NCBI GenBank assembly: GCA_050084515.1
Contig: CM114271.1
Location: 39,556,001 to 39,620,000, forward strand
Reading direction: 5' to 3'
DNA: 64,000 nucleotides
Source: Blasia pusilla
Taxonomy: Eukaryota > Marchantiophyta > Marchantiopsida > Blasiales
Shown: positions 1 through 10,088 of the stretch, one piece after another
Numbering within the stretch: the first letter of the stretch is position 1
Layout of the letters: every line of letters starts with the position of its first letter
Made by a program: the position numbers and the translations under genes
The notes under the pieces: model-generated
What the model saw: the letters and a program-made list of their open reading frames with translations, nothing else
Told to the model about the DNA's origin: nothing
Database searches by the model: none

Positions 1-870
1 CCACTATTGTAGAGGGGCAAGATCCTTGGTTCCCAAGTGGTTGGGGAGCATGGCCAGGTTCAACTCCTGCCAAGGATGCAATAGAGTCCACTAGGGGTCC
101 AAGGAACTGTCTTTCTTCCTTTCTTGCATTAAGCAAAGAAGAGATAGGGAGGAGGGATCTTAGGGACAAGTCATGCTGCTATGATGCTTTCTTGCAACAC
201 CATGGGCCACTACAGCATGGGCCACTACATAGATGTGAAGGACAAAAATCCTTCCTTTGGCGTTTGGCCATGAGAACTACAAAATTTGTTCTCTTAACTC
301 CTTCCACACCATAGTGTTTGTGCACAACGAAAAACAAAGGAAGCGGAGAAAAAATCCATGCCCTATCCCCTATCAGAATGAGGCTTGTAAATTTACGGGC
401 ACAAGTTAAAGCTGCAGGAAATTTTATGCCTCCCGAAGAATGAAGGGGAAATGGCTAACAGAAATTGAAAACAACCAGAAAAATAATCGTCCCACATTTT
501 GAATTTCGGATCTGAACCGAGTGCTAAAAATAACCCCAATTTTGTTTGGCGTGACGAATTTTTCAAGACCCTAAAATACTTCTACTAAGTCGAATGTTTA
601 AAAAAACTCCCCGGACCTTGCACCCGAACCCGTTTGCGCAAGGAGGGTCACTTGGCGAAATTAATGCCGGGGCTGTGGTTTTTGACGCGAGGCCAGAGCG
701 CCTGCCTGCATAGCAGCACGCCATTATTTTGGAGTCTGGATAGCCCTGACGCCCTAGATTGACGCCCCTACGACCGGCTTTCAGACAAGAACTGTTGTCT
801 ACTGGATAAGAGTGCAGGAGTGAAGAGTCCGCGTCTGCTCTGAGTGCTCAGTGCATTGAGTATTTGAGCA
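1..870. other. Intergenic or upstream region of the SDR gene
   Basis: I see no convincing coding sequence here. Bases 28-67 resemble a Pol III A box followed by a B box (GGTTCAACTCC), as in tRNA-derived SINEs, but no full tRNA fold was found. Bases 202-235 hold a short tandem copy of a catgggccactaca motif. The segment 650-870 is richer in GC and may hold the promoter or transcription start of the SDR gene; no clear TATA box was seen. Confidence 0.35.
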
Positions 871-871
871 G

Positions 872-3116
872 GTGAGAAACAGTGTGCGTGTTTTAGGGTT
901 AGGAAAGTGCGTCGGTGTGGTTACGGTGGAACCGATGGATTAAGGATTTTGTGGATGAGCGAGCCCTAGAGCTGTGGGTTTGCAGATGAAGTCCTCGTGC
1001 AACTGGTTTACGATCAGTTCCTGGTGCGTGTGCTGATCCGAGTCCCTGGGATGCGTTGCTAGCAGTTACCTTCTGGTGAGCGACTGGATCCGTTGGCCAT
1101 TTATCGTGTGACGTTTGTGTTTTTGCCGGAATTCTGTGATGTGATGTGTTGCGATGCAAGCTCTGGGGAGGTTTTGTATTTTAGCTTCGCGTTCTAGTGA
1201 GGTGAAGGATTGTAGGCAAAGAGCTGAGGTGATCAAAAGCCGAGTGAAGCTGTTTGTATCCGAGCTTCCGTGCGACAATCTGGTAAGTGGGAGCTGGGAA
1301 CGATGGATCGTGGATGATTCCACTGCAACCCTGTTGTGGCTGCATGAAATCGTGTAGGAAGAGACGAGAGATCTCGTGCTCCTGTGGCGGTGCTAAAAGT
1401 GATGGTGGCGTACAAACGGAAGACGTGTTTCGTATTTCTTATGCAAGGGCTGCTAAGAGGAGCAGGCGTGGTGTTTAAATTATCAAGCCGGTTGTATGAG
1501 GCTGCCTGTTTTATGGATCTCTGCTCTTCCATATCAGAGTGGAGATTAACCCTTGAGAGACGATCGGTGCCATCAGTAGTAAGCTTGCAAGGGAGAGCAC
1601 GGATATGAACATGGACGGTCCGATGGATCGGCCACCGAATCCCTTGAATGCGGAAGGTTCTGTTCTACTTGTGTCCTAAGCGCAAGCTAGATTTCTAGAT
1701 TTGTGAGTACCATGGTAGGACTAGGGAGTGTCTTCTGTTTTGCTGATCACGTACATGACAAACTCACCATATCCACTGTGAATACTTTGGCTTATTCTCT
1801 GGTGAAAAGAATTTGGCTGGATCGTTAGGATACTGGCAGATTCCAAGTCGAGCAACCCCAAGGACGGAAACTGTGATTAGACCCCGATTCTCATGCTACT
1901 TGAATTCTCACTTTCACAATCTTACCCATCTGACACCCTCATTCGTCCCTCGCTCATGAGATTTAAATGGAATTTGGTTCACTCTAGCCAAGAGATGCGA
2001 AGACAGAACTCAAGTGAAGTTTGTACGGTATCGCAGGGCAATCTTGTCGTTTATCCTCTGACCGTGTGGTTAGTCCTTGCCACAAAGACACGCCCTTCCA
2101 TGAATGTGCAGCTTGTCTGGAAGCCTTTTCAGACAGGCTTGTCTGGAACCCTTTTCAGAGCAGCTAAATTCCCTCCCGCTATCAAATTGCCCGAAGAGCA
2201 CATTTTGGTGAGAGCAAACAGGAATATGACAGAAGAGCACGATGGTATTAACCACAAGTAAGAACAGGCTAATTCTACTTTTTTATCCCGAAAAGTTGGT
2301 TTGAATCCAACATTCATTACTACTCAACGCATATCATTATTTACCAGATTAAAAATAGGCTTTCAAGAACTTGTCGACGGCCAATGGATGCAGAAGTAAC
2401 AATAAACAACCACGAAGTGAAGTGCACGACTGAGATACGAGCCATTGTTTGACGCTATCACCTTGTTGTAAAATCTGGGCATGGCAGATGTGTCAAGAGT
2501 TGGGATTCCAGGTGACAGGCGCCTCGGAGAGTGACAGGCGCCTGTCACCTGTTTGTGAACCCTCAAAACCATGGACAGGTTGGTGATATGGGTCATTCTT
2601 ATCCCAACTAATCCTACGGATGAATGTTGGCACTGTAATGACGACCTGCTTGTGGTACTTGGTTGTACTATTAATAGTACCATACAAGTTCATGGATTGG
2701 TTAGCTTCTCAGAACTTGACTCTGGAGAACACTCTCACACATTAAAATTGAACTTCATTGCCGGCATGAGGTTGGAAACTCATGATTCTAAGATTAGTAT
2801 GGCATGTGGGGACCAACTAGGAAGGATATTGTAAAAGATTTTTCAAAAGGTCAGAGACAGCTTCACTCAGAGCTCATTGGCACCCTTGTGGAACTCATTG
2901 TCAACCTTCTTGTGAATGTTTCTGGCATCACATCATGCAATACTATTCTGAACAGGAGCAATAATTGTAATGTCAGTGATCCCTTTCAAAGTTCAAGTGT
3001 GATGGATGTGCTGCAGAAGAATGCAGTGAATCTCCTTGCTACATTGGGAGAGTGTTCAATGAGTGAAAGAATATGAACACCAAATGCTGTACTAATATTC
3101 CTTTTGTGACTTTCAG
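872..3116 (+). other. Candidate 5' UTR intron of the SDR gene
   Basis: A CAG/GTGAGA donor sits at 872, and another good donor (GTAAGT) at 1283. A strong acceptor ends at 3116 with a TACTAAT branch-point-like sequence at 3090-3096 and a pyrimidine-rich tract, 28 bases before the first in-frame ATG of the SDR gene. An in-frame TAG at 3133-3135 means the region upstream does not extend the protein in that frame. The interval has only short, unpersuasive ORFs. Inference: it is a leader intron, with either donor possible. It also holds a 26-27 bp tandem duplication near 2110-2162 and a palindrome near 2510-2550. Confidence 0.4.
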
Positions 3117-3144
3117 ATTTCCTGGTGTAGCTTAGTCATTTCGC

Positions 3145-4260
3145 ATGGGGAGTAATCACTTGGTTTGTTTAGTGCGACGAGGAGGTGGACATTCTCCATT
3201 CACCAAGCTTTGCAGGAGTTTCCAGACCATCAATGACAGAGAAACTGAGGGCCTTAGTGCAGAGGAAGGTAGAGAATACGATGAATACCGCAGTTCTATG
3301 GAAATTGGAAGGCTTAGAGGAAAAACAGCTATTATAACAGGGGCTGGAAGTGGAATTGGCCGGCAAGCAGCACTCTTGTTTGCTCATGAGGGAGCTAATG
3401 TAGCTGTTGCTGACTGTCACTTCTCAGCGGCAGCGCGCACTGTTGATGCTGTGAAGGTAAGATCTGTGGGCAATGTGCTTAAGTAGTCCTATTGGTGGAT
3501 GTGACACAGCACAGTAGCTTGTTTTGCCCATAGTGAATGAATGGTCTAGGATTACAACATGATCAAAACATGGTCTTGTAATGTAATGTCTCAAAAGTCT
3601 GTCAGCTCATTCTGGTATGTGGATTTACTTGTGTAGGAATTTGGAGGCAAAGGTCTGGCAGTTGGTGTTAATGTGGCATCAGCTGAAGAGGTTGAAGCTA
3701 TGGTGAAGAAAGTAGAGAAGACCTTTGGTGGTTTGCACATAATTTTCAACAATGCAGGCATAATGGACAATCAGGATGATGATGTGACAAACACTCCTGA
3801 TGCTGTCATTGACAGAACCCTTGATGTGAATGTTAAGGGTGTTATTTATGGTTGTCGTTATGGTATTCCAGCCATGAAGAGGTCAGGGGGAGGCTCAATC
3901 ATCAACACTGCTTCCTTTGTTGCCATCATGGGTGCAGCGACTCCTCAAATTGCCTACACTGCAAGTAAAGGAGCTGTGTTAGCCCTTACTCGAGAATTGG
4001 CTGTCACTCACGCAAGAAGTGGTATCAGAGTCAATGCTCTCTGCCCCGGTCCTTTGCGCACGGAGCTTTTGATGAAATTTTTGGATTCTGAGGAGAAGAA
4101 ACAGAGGAGATTGGTGCATATTCCTATGGGTCGTTTCGGTGAAGCAGTGGAAATGGCAAAGGCAGCACTTTTCTTAGCCTCAGATGACAGCTCCTTCATG
4201 ACTGGAGCCAGTTTGGTGGTGGATGGGGGAATTACTTCTGCCTACGTGACTCCTGAGTAA
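3145..4260 (+). CDS. Short-chain dehydrogenase/reductase (classical SDR), two exons
   Basis: The product is an NAD(P)(H)-dependent oxidoreductase of the classical SDR family; the substrate cannot be named from sequence. Exon 1 is 3145-3456 and exon 2 is 3637-4260, joined in phase 0 by a GT-AG intron, giving 311 residues. Visible motifs are the cofactor-binding TGAGSGIG (residues 65-72), an acidic residue after beta-2 (VAVAD, D90), NNAG (142-145), the structural Asn in DVNVKG (N169), Ser197, and the catalytic YTASK (Y211, K215). The C-terminal segment around VVDGG is typical of FabG-like enzymes. The first 50 residues precede the fold and contain Arg and Ser with few acids at the start, so an organelle-targeting sequence is possible. 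ATG 3145 is the first after an in-frame stop. Plant relatives include xanthoxin dehydrogenase-like proteins, but this one could equally be a glucose or alcohol dehydrogenase type. No lesions were seen. Confidence 0.9.
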
Positions 4261-6198
4261 GCTTTTCCTTCGATGAGAGTGGCATATTGAGGTTACAACC
4301 GGAGCATCTGGAGATCCAGTTTTTGGTTGAAACTTTAGAGCCACTCGATGGGGTAAACTAAAGCTTACACCCACACCCTGGAAACTGCACCTGTTTTTTT
4401 CTTCTTATCAATGTCCTCTTAGGTACAGGTCATGCCCCATCTGATGTGCGCTCGACACGACAGTGAGTGTCATTGGCAGGAAATCCTCTTTTGACTCTAA
4501 GTGAATTGGCCGTCCACCCTGAGGCTAAGACACTTCATTCTTTTAGGTGGTTCTCTTGTGTACAGCACGCAAAGACCTGTGGGAGTGATGTTGATCCTCC
4601 CATTAACTATCCTTAAATATCCTGAAATACTTCCATCCCTCCTTGAAGGTGCAACATCCCCCAACCACGAACAGTGGGCTGATTTATCTTCACAAAGTTC
4701 AGAGCTCCGACTTAGTCCATCTATAGTGTATCATAAATATTTCCACTGATTGTCTTTAGGTCAGGTGGTCAGTCCCTCTTCCTTCTAAGCAAGACATTGG
4801 ACAGGGTAATAGAAGTGTATGAGGAGGAATTGCATTTGAAAGTTATTAGCTGGCGCAATGCGATTGCAGAAGTGAATTTATGTAAAGCTTTTCCGAGAGC
4901 GTCATGGAAGCAGTTGTCCTCCACGTCGAGTTTCCTGGACTTGGTGCCCACCCAGCTAGAAATTAATTTTGGGAATCAGGAATTACCCACCCAGCTAGAA
5001 CTTAATTTTGAGAACTAGACATACTCCATGAAGTGTAGTTCCTCTGGAAATCAGTGAGGTACTGTAGAGTGGTCTTCAATGTTCGAATGTCACCACATTT
5101 GGCAGATTGTATTAAACAAGCGCTACAACATTGCAACTCAGATCCAAAAAAATCAGCAGCCTGGTACAAAATTGACATCATTCCGGTCACAATTTGCGCC
5201 ACACCCAGACGATGTCAAGAATTTGTTTTTGATACTGAGGAGAGCGGTGAGTTTAGGGACAAGACATCTCTAGGGACTTTCCGACGCTTTTCCGTGCTTT
5301 GTTGAGAGGATCCGTTCGGGCGACTACCAAAAAAACGATGGCCCCTTCCTTTGGGAATAAAATGTTAGCGGTATTCGTATGCTCCTGCTTGTTAACGATG
5401 ACGTTCGAGACACTGGCAATAGGATTTCTTTGCACTAGAGTACTTTCTTTACATTTATGCCCTGTCTCTTGTGTACTGAAGCCAATGAGTTTTTTTCGAT
5501 GAAATATGTCTGGGATTGGGCAATTTTGTGTCTGGCTGAACCATTTTGACAGGTGACTCAATGTTTGGCAGAGTTTCCTTGAATGGATCAAGTTGTTTGA
5601 CCTTGTTGTGTTCGGTAGATAGGACTGAACCAAGATGAAGTACAATCTAGTCCGACCAAATCCAATCCTTGAATCAGACCAAATGATATTCTAGAAATTC
5701 GTGCTCCATGGCACAAGTTTAGGCCCATTATTGGCCCTACCGCCCCATTGTACTGCGAACAAAAGCTTCAGTTGCTCCACCTTTTCCAGCACGAAACCGT
5801 GCGCTCCAGCGATTCGTGCTGCTGAAATTCCTACAGCTCGCTGGCCTTAAAATACCGGTGGATTTGCACGCGATTACCCCAAGCGGTTTAGAACATTGCA
5901 TTTGGACAAGGTTGTTCACAACGAACTCCTGTAGGACTTTTATTAGATATGTGAGTCTCTGGGAGCAAGACCAGAGGATGTACAAAAACAAGACGAGAGG
6001 AGGCACAAAACTAATAAAAAGAGATGACAGAAATCCGTATGTTCGGTTTTGCGTTTAGCTTTAGGGTAGTACTTGACATATCTAGCAATACGTATACGGC
6101 ATGTTGTAGTTGTTGCGTGTGTAACCCGTGGCAGATGTGTCGATTTCGAGTCGGAGGAGCGACGGAAAGCGATCGGAAGTGCAGCGGATCATGGATCC
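4261..6198. other. Intergenic region between the SDR and PLAT1 genes
   Basis: No supported gene. The first few hundred bases are presumably the SDR 3' UTR. A tandem near-duplication of about 37 bp lies at 4948-5018 (two copies of acccagctagaa followed by taattttg). ORFs at 5253-5645 (-) and 5737-6006 (-) have no recognisable motifs and overlap frames on the other strand. Confidence 0.4.
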
Positions 6199-7325
6199 CT
6201 AGCAGTCGTCGCGGATGGAGGAAAGTGAGGCGGAGGCGTCGTCGTTGGGGAGCCATTGGTGGAGCTCCCAGGTTTTCTCTTGTCGACCAGAAGGAGTGGT
6301 GACCGAGAAGCTGACAGAGTCCACGAACCAGCCTGCGAAGAGCCCGGAGTCGTCGGTGGCCAATACCAATTTGCAAATGGCTGCGATGCAGTCCCCGGGC
6401 ATCTGGAATTGGTCGATGTCTCCCTTCTCGAAGTTGTTCTTGCCGTTGTCCAGACTCGGGAAGTAGACGAATTCACCGTCTTTGTTCAACAGCCGAATGC
6501 TGATAGTGGAGTCCGTCCCCGCCCCCCACTTATTTCCGGTTTCCGTCACGATCTTGTACAAGCAGATCTGCGCATTCATCGACATTATACACTCGGAGAC
6601 CCTGGACCGATCGGACATTGCGAGGAAGACGAACAAATTCACAGCTATTGAGACACAAGTTCAGAGCATTTACCATTGAATTCGTTGGTTGTAAGTAGAT
6701 AGTCAATTCGGGTCTCACTAAGAGTTTGCAGTTCAGATCCTTCATTCAGTTAAGGAACAGGCAGCAAGCCAACTCGACATGATCATGTGGTTGGTTACAT
6801 TTATTTTGAAAGTTGGGGCCCCGGGACTAAGATAACTTGGATGAGCTTCATGATCGACGTCCGCATGGATTTTCATAGTTGCTTATACGAATGTTTGAAA
6901 ACAACTCAACTCAAACGCTTTCATGTTCTTGCTCAGATTTTGCTTCAGTCCAGGGACCACCACGCAAGGTCGCGAGCAATATAAAAAACTCAACAAGAAC
7001 ACATGACTCTACGCATGTTCAAGAGTTTCGACCTTACCCCCGGTCCTACTTCCTGAGGCCGCGCCATGCCATGCGTGCTGCTTGCATCCACTGTAAAATT
7101 CGAGCCATCGCTTACGTTTGCGTGATGATCTGCGCAGGTTGCATCCTCGTGGTGCATGAATTCGGAAGTCGAAGATTGTTCGAATGTACCATTGGCATCC
7201 ATTGCCATAGCGTCCCGGATTGCAGCTTCGCCATGGGAGAGCTGCAGGGCAGAAAGCAACAAGGGTATGATGAGAACAGCGTGGAGCAGCAGTAGCGAAC
7301 GTGGGTTTCCAGATGCGGCCATCAT
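6199..7325 (-). CDS. PLAT/LH2 domain-containing secreted protein, gene 1
   Basis: Plant PLAT-domain proteins are small stress-associated proteins of the secretory pathway, built around the beta-sandwich also found in lipoxygenases. Exon 1 runs 7325 to 7116 and exon 2 from 6567 to 6199 on the minus strand. The donor is AAC/GTAAGC and the acceptor gcgcag/ATC, in phase 0, giving 192 residues. Residues 1-32 form a hydrophobic signal peptide (LLLLHAVLIIPLLL) followed by a divergent acidic linker. From residue 71 comes the PLAT domain with ETGNKWGAGTDS, FPSLDNGKNNFEKGDID and WFVDSV, ending in RDDC. Four Cys (ICLY, GDC, ICK, DDC) are shared with the two other PLAT genes here and could form disulfides. 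Start choice: two tandem ATGs at 7325 and 7322. The acceptor lacks a strong pyrimidine tract, so the intron ends need transcript support. Confidence 0.8.
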
Positions 7326-7370
7326 CGCTGAAAATTGTGTGCGATTTGAGCTCGCAGACCGCGGAGAGGA

Positions 7371-7410
7371 GGGAGGAGGAGGAGGAGGAGGAGGAGGAGG
7401 AGGAGGAGGA
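7371..7410. repeat. (GGA)n trinucleotide microsatellite
   Basis: About 13 GGA units lie between the PLAT1 start codon and its TATA-like box. On the gene strand this is a (TCC)n pyrimidine tract in the probable 5' UTR. Confidence 0.9.
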
Positions 7411-7448
7411 GCTGCGCAGAATGTATGTCACTGCAGGAAAAACGGCAA

Positions 7449-7457
7449 GTATATATA
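7449..7457 (-). promoter_or_regulatory. TATA box of the PLAT1 gene
   Basis: On the minus strand the sequence reads CTATATATACT, about 125 bases upstream of the first ATG. This predicts a start of transcription near 7415-7425 and a 5' UTR dominated by the (TCC)n tract. Confidence 0.55.
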
Positions 7458-7459
7458 GA

Positions 7460-8135
7460 GCTAGCTACCTAGAGTGAATGCGGGACGTTAAGGGTCGGTC
7501 CACTGCAGCTGCAAGAAAACTGCTCGATCGTCGAGAACTCGGGACACGCATCACGCACATGTCACCTCGCACATCCGCACCTACGCACGCACGCTCGTTA
7601 AATCAGGTCTGCACAAGAACCACTCTCCATCCCCTCCGTACCTGCGTGCTGCCTTTGAATTGTTTAGATGGATCTGTGGGTCTGGATTACCAGCATGTGT
7701 GCATCATCACAACAAAAACTTATCCCCCTTCATTTTAAGAGAGTTCTGGGTTCGTTCAACAAATTCGGAACCCCTCCTCATGGTTTGGCCACAAAAATCC
7801 CTCCTCCTTGGGGTGATATGGAAAATCGCCCCAAGCTTGTAGAGTCTAGTCTGTCACAAACTTTGAGCGCATCCAGCACTCACCCGTGAGAATGTGAGAA
7901 CACTGACCTAAAACACAGCTGTTTGGCATTTGCTCAAATCATCGGTGCAGTCAATGGTTCTACTCTTCAAATCAGTACCGTTCGCAACCACAATAGTAGT
8001 ACCAACTAAACTATTCGTACATCTTCGATTATGGAGTTGATCTATTTCGCTACGAAAATTTCCCTCTCCTCTCCCGAATTTGTTCCTGCCCGGACGACGC
8101 CATGGTTTTTAAGATCCTGTCCTCTGCATGGTAAC
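7460..8135. other. Intergenic region upstream of PLAT1
   Basis: No recognisable coding sequence. The short plus-strand ORFs at 7478-7889 overlap in different frames without motifs. Confidence 0.4.
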
Positions 8136-8780
8136 TTATGTCAACTGCCTTCTCGTCAAATCATCACTGTACTCAACCTCAAGCAACTGCAATTGTAGGT
8201 CGAGCTGTGGGGAGAAATCGGTGGCCTTGGGCTCCAGAGATAGCGCTTGCCCTATTCGATCGAGCCAAAAGCCCCCTGATCCAATATGACTCGTCATGAG
8301 TCCGTCAAATTCCTCCGCGGCTCTTCCGGATACCCGAATCTCACGTCTGTTGGATGCACAAAGGAGGAGCTCAATTATGAAACTCGTACACGGGACGCCG
8401 GACTCGAGTTCTCGGGGATGGGGTGTTACGAATCCAAAAGCCAATAATTCTACCCGTCGACAAGCACGTAAACCTGCGCGTTACAGTTTACTATATAACC
8501 TGTTTAAAAGCCAGAGTCTGGCTTATGCCAGCGGCCCCCAACATTCGCGACTGTACCGCGGTGCATCAGCTGCGAACTTGACGACCGCTCGTTGATAGAG
8601 CGTTTGGCTCATCTCATGATCAAAAGCTTCAAGTGTGTTACAATCGAGTGCGGAATGAATCCAATCCACCGTGGCGACCATGGGAAAGATCGCCTGATTC
8701 ATTTCCTCATACCATTTCCGGCGTTTCTTTAACAGGTTCGTGGCACAGTTTCTCTTGCCTTGCACAGACCATCGCGACAC
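8136..8780 (-). CDS. Putative two-exon gene end, product not recognised
   Basis: Two open frames on the minus strand can be joined in frame. The upstream piece runs from about 8780 (open further, with no ATG at its edge) to 8557 and ends CCGCG/GTACAG. The downstream piece starts at 8346 after aacag and stops at 8136. Phase 2 is kept, giving the junction ADAPR-REIRVSG. The predicted tail is hydrophilic to mixed, with KKRRKWYEEMNQ and HIGSGGFWLDRIGQ; I do not recognise a family. Internal Met residues (for example in EEMNQ) could start a short protein, or more 5' exons may be missing. The upstream edge merges with an 82-bp minisatellite whose copies resemble this exon, so it may be a gene end disrupted by repeat expansion. 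Chance coding remains possible. Confidence 0.35.
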
Positions 8781-9375
8781 GAAGCTTTGATTAATTTCTT
8801 TCAGAAAATTCTGGGATAACGACAGGACAGAACCTCTTTACCTTACAGACACCATCGCAACACAAACCTTTGAATAATTTCTTCAAGAAAATTCTGGCAT
8901 AACGACAGGTCGGAACCTCTTGCCTTTCAGACACCATCGCAACACAAAGCTTTGAGTAATTTCTTCAAGGAAATTCTGGGATAACGGCAGGTCAGAACCT
9001 CTTACCTTACAGACATCATCGCAACACAAAGCTTTGATTAACTTCTTCACACCGATTCTGGCTGACACTTGCGTGACACCGCGTCTCTTACCCTTCGGAA
9101 ACCATCCCAACACAAAGCGTTGATTAATTTCTTCAAGAAAATTCTGGCATAACCACAGGTCAGAAACCTCTTACCTTCCAGACACCATCGCAAGGCGAAG
9201 CTTTGAGTAATTAATTTCTTTACACCAATTCCGGATCACACGTGCGTGACATAACCCTTCGGAAACCAAAGCTTTGATCGATTTCTTCAATCGAATTCTG
9301 CCTCAGCGACAGGTCATTACAAACATCATCGCAACGCAGAGCTTTGACTAATTTCTTGAACAAGCAGATTTTGGA
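8745..9375. repeat. 82-bp minisatellite, about eight copies
   Basis: Copies are anchored by ctttga (cgttga in the fifth) at 8785, 8868, 8950, 9032, 9118, 9201, 9272 and 9342, with spacings of 83, 82, 82, 86, 83, 71 and 70. Two variant types occur. One carries aattctggcataacgacagg followed by agaacctcttacc. The other (copies starting near 9032, 9201 and 9272, partly degenerate) carries a cgtgcgtgac or tgcgtgacac segment and cccttcggaaacca. On the minus strand each unit of the first type shows an AG acceptor-like and a GTAAGAGG donor-like site. Confidence 0.9.
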
Positions 9376-10088
9376 ACATGAGTTCTGCCACTCTTATGCC
9401 AGAAGTTTTCGGAACTCGAAATATGTGTTTCGGGAATTTTTTGACGAAACTAATGAAAGCTTCCGCATGTATCCGCCGCCTCCAGCATGCGTGCTCGTAC
9501 TTATGTATCCCAACGGCAGCGGCCACTCGGATTGGGGAGGATTTGCAGATCCGTAGCCGTAAGGCACCACCAGCAGCTTTACGGCAACCACCGACGGGCG
9601 CCGCCTACCACGCCGCCGTCGATCGAATCGAGTGCTACGAGATCCCGGGAATATCGCAGAAGGGTGAGCGAGGATTTTTATTTCTTTTAATTTAGTAAAT
9701 TCGGATATTTACATTATTATTGGAAAGTGCCTTCATTTTTCAAATTATTTGGCACTTTCGGTCCCAATAAGTTTTTTAGTCCCTCTAAATCAATTTGAAA
9801 TGGCACTTGATAACTTTAAGAATTAATGATCGGAGGAAATTTAAACTCACACTTTTTAGATACCAATTCTAGTACCTACTACTCTTTTGATCTCTCCTCA
9901 TTTAATAATATTGTCGTGGTCTTATGGTAAAGTCTAGCTTTCGTAAGGGGAGTTCCATTTAAATTTAAGTTATTAAAAATATCTTTAAAACTAGTAACCA
10001 CCCTCTCCCATAGCCTTAGGATATCAGTTAGTTCCATCTATATAATTAAAAGAGGATGGGGTTAGAGAAAACCCTCCTCTGAGATAAG
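9376..10088. other. Region between the minisatellite and the Gypsy element
   Basis: Plus-strand ORFs at 9378-9695 end in AAG/GGTGAGCG near 9663, which resembles an exon end, but I cannot identify a product. From about 9690 the sequence becomes AT-rich and shows nothing recognisable up to the abrupt start of LTR sequence at 10089. Confidence 0.3.

Noticed and set aside
8745-9375. Considered as a CRISPR-like array
   Set aside because: The units are contiguous and diverging with no unique spacers, and the genome is eukaryotic. It is a minisatellite.
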